Source of the DNA: Emergomyces orientalis
Lineage: Eukaryota; Ascomycota; Eurotiomycetes; Onygenales; Ajellomycetaceae
Length of the DNA stretch: 24,813 nucleotides
Direction: 5' to 3'
Assembly (NCBI GenBank): GCA_002110485.1
Contig: MOWL01000080.1
Location: 1 to 24,813 of the forward strand
Below the pieces are notes generated by a model. It was not told where the DNA came from. It searched no databases and saw nothing but the letters and a program-made list of their open reading frames with translations. Made by a program: the position numbers and the translations under genes. Shown here piece after piece: positions 17,782-24,813 of the stretch (position 1 is the stretch's first letter; the number at the start of each line of letters is the position of its first letter).

Positions 17782-19446
17782 TTAACAAGCATGATCCACC
17801 AACTTGGCCCAGATCTTTTCATCATGAACATCACTCAATACAGCTTCTCTGCATCTAGCCAGATGACCACGCATTTTAATCCATGTTTTTTCAAAAGTAG
17901 GTAGATATTTCACAAATTCAAGAATTAGAGAATATGCATAGTGGATGAATAACAACATGTGATCCCGGGTATGTGGGAGATGCGAACTTAAAAGCTTCAA
18001 AAATGGCTGGATACCAATCTGCCACATTCTGGCAGGCAATGAATATTTATTGGGAATTTGTTGAAGGTCCAGATTAGCGGACGGGTGTTGCGTAGCTATA
18101 AAGATATCACAATACTCTCCCAGTAGAACTTTATGAGAAGAGTTCAAAAGTTGCCATTGTGCATCAGTGAAATGTTCCGTTGGTTTGGAGAGCCGCTGCT
18201 CCTTGCATTTCTCCTCAGCTTTATCAAGGCTGAAAAGTATGTGTTCAGCCTGATGCGCTAATTCTTCGCCCGATATCGTGGTCAATCGAAAAAGAGGTAT
18301 TCCGGGGCAGTCACACCACGGTTCGGGTTTCATTTGATACTTTTTAATCGTCCAGTCGAAGATATAGTCATTCTGGAATCTCTCGCGCGCAAACAAATCG
18401 CGGAAGATCTTTCGGAGGTAGGAGTAGTCTGGCTTTTCTTTGATGGAAAGGGATTGACAGTACGTGAAGAAGGTAGAGAATTCAGCGGGCGATCCACTGC
18501 AGAGTTGGCTGATGGGAATATCCTGTTTTTTCTTCAAGATGAGATTGTGATCCTCCCGCTCTGTCGGAGCAGTCGGGTCTAGCCACGGAAGAGACCCATG
18601 AAGTAAATACAGCAACGTATAGCCAAGAGCCTCCATATCGTCACGAGGAGATTGCTCCAGTCCTAAATGAGTATTGATACTAGCAAAGCAGGCAGTGCCA
18701 GTGTTCAGTGTTTCACAAGCTGAACCTTCAAGATCATATTCCCTAGCCAGCGCAAAATCAATAGCGTGAACTTGATTTCCGCACTTTCCAATACCCATTA
18801 GAAAGTTGTCGGGCCTGACATCGCGATGAAGAAAAGACTTTTTATGAATGCCTTCAAGGCAGGATATAAGTTGCTCAGCCAATGAAAGCACAGTCTTCAG
18901 AGTGAATTTCCTGTCACAGAAGATGAAAAGGTCCTCCAGGGTAGGGCCAAGTAGATCAATAACCATGGCCTGATAGTCATCTGCGGGCATGCCAAACCAA
19001 TGAATAAAAGGGATTCCGACACCACCACTGAGGTGTCTGTAGACACGGGACTCATGCTGTAGCAGTCCGGCATTGTCGTACTCGATCTTGATGGCAACTT
19101 CTTGTCCGGAGATAGTATTGATGCCTATTCAGAGGTGTAAGACAGGATGATCAGGGAAGTTGGTAAAGGATGGGCTGCTTACCAGTATAGATGTTACCGT
19201 GACTTCCCTTCCCTATCATTTTGTCAATTTCGTATTTATCGATGTATAGTTTCTGAAATGTAGGGTTAATTTCATGTCCTTCAGTGTCAATGGCACAATG
19301 CTCACTGGAATATCCTTCAAATGAGGTCCCGCAGTGGCGACAGCTTGTTCCTCACAATCGACCAAATCAGTGGCAGCGCTTCGAGCAGAGAGGCTTGCCC
19401 CATGATCGATTGTGTCGTGGGTGATATCGCTAGGTTTTTTAGACAT
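17782..19446 (-). CDS. Casein kinase 1-family protein kinase paralogue with altered catalytic motifs (three exons)
   Basis: Minus-strand exons 19306-19446, 19183-19252 and 17782-19124, with introns of 53 bp (GTGAGC..CAG) and 58 bp (GTAAGC..TAG), give 517 residues. The glycine loop GKGSHGNIY (61-69) spans exon 2, and the VAIK lysine is K83 with partner E95. CK1 signatures: LLGPTLEDLF, DNFLMG, TACFASINTHLGLEQSPRDD, GSLPWLD, EKPDYSYLRKIFRDLF, NDYIFDWTIKKY. Two changes stand out: the catalytic loop is HRDVRPDN (170-177), with Arg where CK1 has Lys, and the DFG motif is DFA (193-195). The kinase domain is followed by about 170 residues with no known domain. CK1 enzymes phosphorylate Ser/Thr, often in membrane traffic, clock and DNA-repair control; this divergent paralogue may have weak or no activity. 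The start is 109 bp from the F-box duplication boundary, so its promoter lies in or across that segment. Confidence 0.85.
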
Positions 19447-20437
19447 TTTGAATGAGTTTGGCCGAATGGCAATATGTCTATTCTTTTGATGTATGGTTTT
19501 CTTGGTCTGCTCCAGAAAGGGGAACGAAAATTAAGGTTCGAGAGACTGCCTGAGTTGCAAGATAACCGGGGAAATATGATGGGTGATATGCTTTATAAAG
19601 ACAATACGCATCATCTTCGGCCCTGAAAAAGAAATGTGCACAGAAATCTCTGCTAAATACTGAAACAGTTAGCAATTTAATATTAGGGACATCACAACCA
19701 GGGTCAGCTGCCCGCCATTTGCGCGAACCAGTTGCAAACCTAGTACCCTGACTTTTCACCTCCTAACGCCACTCAGACAGAAATATTGGTCCTATCAGAC
19801 GGAGGGTATGGATTGGCATGGGACAATATAGCCAAACCCGGATTGTATAATCCCAGGTTCGCAGCAACTGAATTTGTGGCTACTCAATACACATTCAGGC
19901 GGGCAGAGCAGCGATGCACCTCTCAGCCTACTGCAGCTGGATCACACTTGTAGTTTCTCAACCATTGATCCGGTTGGGTAATATAGTTAGCAATCAGGCA
20001 ATTTGAGCATGGGTTGGATACTGTTTTTGCGGTGTAAGTCTCCAGAATGCCGCTCCATTACGCCTTGCAGATAAATCACCCATCCTTAATCCCGCATCCC
20101 ATACGCTACTATCCATTCCACAACAGGAGTCTGGTAAACCCGGAAATCTTATAGAAGCTGCCTATCTTGTGGTAGTTGTTGTGGCCCATCTGCCATGTGG
20201 GCATTAGTCCATCAATAACTCCCATGATTTATCGATTTTTATTCTTGAACACGCTCCCACTTTGTGTCCATCACTCCACTTTCCCTTTTCTCTTCACAGA
20301 GAGTATGCGTCTCTGAGCTGCTTCATTCAGCATACCTGCCATATCTATCTGTAAGGAAGAAGCCCCCACAATTTTCCACATAGATTTAAATCTCAAGCTT
20401 ACAGGTCAGGTGAGATAGAGACCAGCATTCACTCAAA

Positions 20438-21223
20438 ATGGGCGACAAACTGCCGGTCGAGTTGGTGGGACAGATTGCTCAGAACATGAACAAGAAGGAT
20501 CTGAAAAATCTTATGAAAGTCTCCTGGAAGTTCCGCTCTGCTGTCGAACCAATGATATACGAGGGGATCAGTTTGACCTGCCCTGCAGTATTGGCCTTGC
20601 TGAGGGCCATCCATGAACGGCCTCGTATGGTTTCGCGCACCGAAACGCTTAAGATATCCGAGACGGAGGACCAGACAATTGATGCAACGGAGCTTGTTCA
20701 AATGGCTGGATTAAACGCACAGTCAACTGGGAATCAAATCATCTCGCACCTGCTATCCAAATTGCCTAATCTCCACTCCTTTTGCTTCCGCTCTTTCAAA
20801 AGTGATTTTGGTCATATTATAAACCGTGTGGACAGAAAACCTCTTGATTTTTCCAGTCTAAGAAAGATTGTAACACTTCAGTTGCCGGCGCATTGTCTGC
20901 TCACATTTCCAACACCAGTTTTGCCTGTGACACTGGAATGCCTCAAAGTGAGAGACGCTGAGTCAGTCAACGGAGAAAATCTTATAAAAATGCTGGTCAA
21001 TTATATCAAGCAGAAGCCTGTTGAGGGTACAGACACATGGGCGCTAAAATTCATTACTATTGTCTCGAATATTGGTTCCTGCACGTATTCCAGAGCAGAG
21101 CAGAGGGATATTTCTGAAGATAACACAGCCGAGCTGAGGGCTATCTGCAATGATAAAGGGGTGAAATTGCACTGGCGTAGGATTGTTGTTATGACGTGTG
21201 GTCGTGAACCTTGGGCATATTAG
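20438..21223 (+). CDS. F-box domain protein (copy 2 of 2 identical)
   Basis: It encodes the same 261 residues as 10177-10962, with an F-box at residues 4-43 and an unassigned remainder. Its upstream DNA (about 880 bp) is also identical to copy 1, so both copies should share their proximal promoter and differ only in distant context. Here the gene sits between a divergent CK1-like kinase gene and a convergent BCS1-like gene. Role inferred as Skp1-binding substrate adaptor of an SCF ubiquitin ligase. Confidence 0.75.
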   Translation: MGDKLPVELVGQIAQNMNKKDLKNLMKVSWKFRSAVEPMIYEGISLTCPAVLALLRAIHERPRMVSRTETLKISETEDQTIDATELVQMAGLNAQSTGNQIISHLLSKLPNLHSFCFRSFKSDFGHIINRVDRKPLDFSSLRKIVTLQLPAHCLLTFPTPVLPVTLECLKVRDAESVNGENLIKMLVNYIKQKPVEGTDTWALKFITIVSNIGSCTYSRAEQRDISEDNTAELRAICNDKGVKLHWRRIVVMTCGREPWAY

Positions 21224-21394
21224 ATGCGGTTGGTCGCGTTCTAACTGTATTTTAACAATTTGCTGAGACAACCACATTCTGGAACACATTTTGTGCCAAC
21301 TGCACTGATTTAAGTATGGTAAATTACCTCCGAGACAAACAAGACAGACACATCCAAAAAGTGGTGAAGTACGGAGAATGAAGTAGTTATTATT

Positions 21395-21537
21395 ACACCA
21401 TGACCTTGGCCACTTTGCACCACTAGGCTAACTTAGTAGGGAAAAGTACCTTTAAGACAAACAAGACAAACACGAAAAGGTACCCCTTCTCATACTAAAT
21501 TAGCCTAGTGGTACAAAGTGGCCAAAGGTCGTGGTGT
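21395..21537. mobile_element. 143-bp foldback/MITE-like element, copy 2
   Basis: Identical to 11134-11276 because it lies inside the duplicated segment. It falls between the convergent F-box and BCS1-like genes and could influence transcript ends of both. Confidence 0.65.
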
Positions 21538-21697
21538 GGCCAAGTTCATGATGAAATACATTATCGTCGCCAAAAGTATAACATATAGAAAAAAACCCTC
21601 CAAAGGAAAAGGTCTATGACAGAAAAGGTCTTAACATAAAAACTCTCGGAACATATGCTCACTATTACAGTACTCCATGCTGAGATTCCCGTGCCAT

Positions 21698-22756
21698 TCA
21701 TTCATTCACCCAGTTGTCTGCGTTGATCAAAGCGGCTTCCATGCTATGCTTGTGCTGAACCAAATATTCCTGAATTTCAGCCGGAGAGAATTTTGATGAA
21801 GGAATCACATTCGAGAATTCTTTTGCTTTTTCAATCATATCTTCCGCCGGCTGATTTTGAGGAGAGTACATCTGGATAAAGATGTCATTGATTTGCTGTT
21901 CGTTTGCCAAACCAAACTCAATTGACAGATCAACGCGCCCGGGTCGAGTAAGCGCAGGGTCCAGTTGATTTGGGTGATTCGTTGTCATAACCAGTATCCT
22001 TCCCCTACTAGATATCATACCATCAATCGCATTCAAAAGGCCAGCAAGTGTCACGCCGTTTTTTGATTTCGGGCGAACACCGGATTCCTTGATGAAATCG
22101 CGGGTGACATCAGAAGCGTCAACATCTTCTATGCAAACCAGGGAGGGGCTTGGGAGGAGAGACATCAAGAGAAGTAATGCCTTATCGGTGAGCATTTCGT
22201 CCTTCAGGGATATGAAATGAATATCAAGTGAAAAGTGACTTGCTAAAGCGAGAGCTAGGCTGGTTTTTCCAGTGCCGGGAGGGCCATGAAACAAATACCC
22301 TCGACGGTAAGGCTTTCCTCGCGCCTTGTACCATTCTGAACTCGACAGGAATTCCGCCACATCCATTATTAGAGAGCTCTTACGTTGTTGCTCCAGCACG
22401 ACTGAACCCAAAGAACGAGGGAACTGGTGTGAGATGAGCCGCCATGGAAAATATGTCTCCACCAGATTTTTATGCTGTGGATACATCACGGATGTATACT
22501 TGTTCTCAGTCAGATACTGAACCCGTACTTCACTGACAAACTTTTCTAGTGGTTCCCGAGACCAGCCGAGGACTGTGAGCACCAGTCGTCCGGTGCTTGG
22601 TGCAAGATGGATCCATTGTCCTCCGTACCGGAACCATGCGTCCCCACCACATGGCTGAAATCTCAGTCTCCTTCCATAGGGGTCACCTTTCTTTCGGTGA
22701 TCCCAGTCGTTGTGCCCTTCCGTCAGCACCTGTATCGAGCGGCTTTGTATTTGCAT
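21698..22756 (-). CDS. BCS1-like AAA ATPase, apparently lacking the N-terminal membrane segment
   Basis: A frame of 352 residues. The AAA core is complete: EFLSSSEWYKARGKPYRRGY leads to Walker A GPPGTGKTS (158-166), Walker B SLVCIEDVD (205-213), sensor 1 MTTNHPNQLD with N260, and the arginine-finger segment RPGR (271-274). Residues 1-130 correspond to the late part of the BCS1_N domain. True Bcs1 is a mitochondrial inner-membrane chaperone that inserts the Rieske protein into complex III. Fungi carry many BCS1-like paralogues of unknown role. No N-terminal transmembrane helix or targeting signal is present. The frame opens at 22786 behind a possible intron acceptor (TTGGTAG), so an upstream exon may exist, but no BCS1_N-like sequence is visible in the next 250 bp. 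It may be 5'-truncated. The stop codon is 20 bp from the duplication edge. Confidence 0.8.
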   Translation of the reverse strand: MQIQSRSIQVLTEGHNDWDHRKKGDPYGRRLRFQPCGGDAWFRYGGQWIHLAPSTGRLVLTVLGWSREPLEKFVSEVRVQYLTENKYTSVMYPQHKNLVETYFPWRLISHQFPRSLGSVVLEQQRKSSLIMDVAEFLSSSEWYKARGKPYRRGYLFHGPPGTGKTSLALALASHFSLDIHFISLKDEMLTDKALLLLMSLLPSPSLVCIEDVDASDVTRDFIKESGVRPKSKNGVTLAGLLNAIDGMISSRGRILVMTTNHPNQLDPALTRPGRVDLSIEFGLANEQQINDIFIQMYSPQNQPAEDMIEKAKEFSNVIPSSKFSPAEIQEYLVQHKHSMEAALINADNWVNE

Positions 22757-24022
22757 ATGCTCTCTGGAGTAACCACGTTTATAGCCCTACCAACCTCATC
22801 TGCAGTGTGCACTTCAAGTGATACTGTACAACGATCCCAAAAGAGTTGAAATAGACTTCTCACGCCCGCTAACGCGTCTCGGGTGCGCGAAAAGAATTAA
22901 AAGAAAACGGGGGAGGATCAAAAAATTTTTTGAAAAAAAGGGTAGCATTTTATAAAATATAAGAGTACTCTCTTGAGTTCGGTCGACTGAATGGTTTTTT
23001 GCCATTTTTATTCTCAGTCAAAGCGGGAGTACGATTTCACCTGTTAGAAATTTGCAAAACCTTGCCATGAGTTGGCATGGACAGTGGTACACCAACCCCT
23101 TTATAATGGTTATCACATCACTCAACTGTTTCACTCGCTATGCCAACACACGGCTTTTCACAGGTTTTGTTTTATCTCTCTTCTTTTCTTTTCATTTTTG
23201 TCTCCTGCTTCTGAGAGGCCGGTTGCGTTCCCTCAAATAAATTGCTTTTTCCACAGGCAATTTGGTGTTCAAAGATTTATCCAGGGAAGACAGGTGCAAG
23301 CCACTAGCCTTGTATTAGGGCATAGAAAGCCCTGACTGTGCATCTGTTCTGAATGCAGGCATGGATTGGAGGTCACTCGGGTTGCCACATTGACGGTCTG
23401 CACGCCAGCTGTGATGCGCCTTTGCTCCCTGACTCATTGCTCTCCAACTAGCATCGCCGAAATGAGGATGGTGCTGGCTGCTATCACACCGAGCTCAGGG
23501 TGCAAGGTGCAGCCAGGGGTGCCAGACTGTGTCGAGGGCACGGGAAAAATTTGTGTTGAATAAGGATACTTCAATCCCCGAAGGCGAGTGCATATACATG
23601 CACAGCTTGAGTGCGTGCAATATTCATGCAAGGGGGTCATCACCTCGATACTAATTGAGGCCAAATTTTGAACCTCTGCTTTTGGCTATAAGAGATGCTT
23701 TTCAGCTCGTTGCCTTGTTTTTTGAGTACAAACCGGTCATCCATGTTGGCCAGTAAGCAGATCCCGTGGCTGCATGCGAAGGGATGTGCTTACTAGTATC
23801 ATACAAAGCTGGTTTTATTCCTTTGCCATAGCGAATTGCTGCGATACTTCTCCCTTTGGCCAGCCCACGCTTTTTTCCTTGCAATCTACATACGCGTTGC
23901 TCCACCATGTAATGCGATTTCATAATTTACAATAATCATTTTATTTAACTTTATTTTCTTTGGAAGTAATAAAGGGGTAGCAGACATGAAGGTCTAAGTG
24001 GGCTACTCTCCTTACATAATAA
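22757..24022. other. Intergenic region between the BCS1-like gene and the right-edge gene
   Basis: No supported gene. A minus-strand 73-codon frame at 23702-23923 (MKSHYMVEQRVCRL..., with AYWPTWMTGLYSK) looks mildly protein-like but matches nothing I know. The part at 22880-22960 is AT-rich with long A/T runs. ATAATTTACAATAATCATTT at 23922-23941 resembles 17374-17393 and probably lies in a 3' region. Confidence 0.4.
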
Positions 24023-24813
24023 CTAACCAACACCGAGCATTGCAGCTGGTTCAAGAATATCGAAATCCAGGGGGTTAAAATTATTCCAAATCTCATCAGG
24101 CACCCTGTAAATATCATCGGGCACGTTATAGTTATTCCCACGAAGATGCAATGTCACAGTTAGATTGTCGCCCAGGGTAAAATTCGAAACTGTCTTCAGA
24201 TGCCAACATTTTTTCCGGCCAGCACTTCAAGGGTGACAAACACCCGTGGAACATTTTTTTTTGAATAAAAGTGATACACGACTTATGCGACCTCGAGGGG
24301 TATAACAGAGGTGTTGACAGCAGTCCTCTCAATCGTGCGGAGAGGACATTGATGGTATCATTCAATCTTTCCACAGATAATTGTGGAAATTTATTTTCTC
24401 TGACAATTTTTACCAAACATAGCGCATATGGTAATGCCATAGGTCCGTCAACCTCATCTTCGGAGAACACATCAAGAATACCCTTCAGCTGAGGAGTATG
24501 ATCCTTTAGATATTTCAGCCGGTCTTGAAGTACGGGGTCTGAGATGAGAACAATGTATCCAGAGAGAACACTTTCATTGCCGCCCCATTTCTATTTAGAA
24601 TTAGTATTTTGGTGATATCATTCCAGATGTACTTCATACATCACCATGGATATCCGGATATTTGGAAGGATCAGCTTCATCGATGTGGTACAGGCCATTG
24701 CTGGAGGTATGGAACTCAGATTGAAGTGGGAGCTTGCCACCAGAAGTGGTGGGATAAGGTTCAGCATCCTTGTCTAAGTTAGCAGTGTTTTTTCTAAGTA
24801 GGTGAAGAACAGC
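24023..24813 (-). pseudogene. 3' part of an unrecognised gene with two apparent homopolymer frameshifts
   Basis: Read on the minus strand, the frame enters from the right edge (LDKDAEPYPTTSGGKLP) and crosses a 49-bp intron (24591-24639, GTATGA..TAG with ACTAAT branch-like site). It continues GGNESVLSGYIVLISDP and DVFSEDEVDGPMALPYALCL. At an A9 run (plus-strand T9, 24253-24261) homology-like sequence moves to the next frame (VPRVFVTLEVLAGKN). At an A6 run (plus-strand T6, 24209-24214) it moves again, to NFTLGDNLTVTLHLRGNN and ending DFDILEPAAMLGVG at a stop at 24023. One extra A in each run would give a single frame. Uncorrected, the frame stops at 24132. Family not recognised. Either a decaying gene or homopolymer sequencing error. 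Confidence 0.5.

Larger units (their letters stand above)
19555..21677 (+). repeat. 2,123-bp perfect direct repeat, copy 2
   Basis: Identical to 9294-11416. Here the segment fills the whole gap between two genes: its left end is 108 bp before the CK1-like start codon and its right end is 20 bp past the stop codon of the BCS1-like gene. Transcripts of the BCS1-like gene must therefore end inside the duplicated DNA. Neither copy can be named the source from the sequence alone. Confidence 0.95.

Noticed and set aside
23702..23923. Minus-strand 73-codon frame
   Set aside because: Somewhat protein-like but no family, no clear promoter and no partner exon; mentioned only in the intergenic entry.
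1..24813. tRNA, rRNA or CRISPR array
   Set aside because: Scanning by eye for T-loop-like GGTTCGA contexts gave no cloverleaf, and the only regular arrays are minisatellites without spacers.

Overview
The window looks like nuclear DNA of a filamentous ascomycete (Pezizomycotina). The spliceosomal introns I can place are 49 to 68 bp with GT..AG ends. The gene families are typical of that group: a DUF3435 recombinase with C2H2 fingers, a FunK1 fungal-type kinase, a CK1-family paralogue, BCS1-like AAA ATPases, F-box and RING proteins, and a Tad1/I-type LINE. Eurotiomycetes is my best guess, but the sequence alone does not settle the class.

Layout, left to right. Position 1-1256 is the 3' part of a DUF3435 tyrosine-recombinase gene (the family of Starship captains), broken by one extra base near 177. 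A two-exon RING-finger gene follows (2652-3238). Then comes about 8 kb of repeats and relics (3464-11930): three copies of an interspersed repeat (family A), an exact 29 x 17-bp minisatellite, two copies of a second repeat (family B), a frameshifted unknown gene, and two LINE fragments in opposite orientation. The first copy of a perfect 2,123-bp duplication carrying an F-box gene sits inside this stretch.

The intact FunK1 kinase gene (13509-15965) is followed by a short BCS1-type AAA relic, a 60-bp-period minisatellite and a three-exon CK1-like kinase on the minus strand (17782-19446). The second copy of the F-box duplication (19555-21677) abuts a BCS1-like AAA ATPase gene on the minus strand (21698-22756) that seems to lack its N-terminus. 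The right edge holds the 3' part of an unrecognised minus-strand gene with two apparent homopolymer frameshifts.

The genes do not form an obvious pathway. The theme is signalling and protein quality control (two kinases, two ubiquitin-type adaptors, AAA ATPases) in a transposon-rich, pseudogene-rich, recently rearranged region beside a decayed captain-type recombinase. This fits a subtelomeric or accessory island, or an old Starship remnant. No element ends were demonstrated, so that reading is inference.
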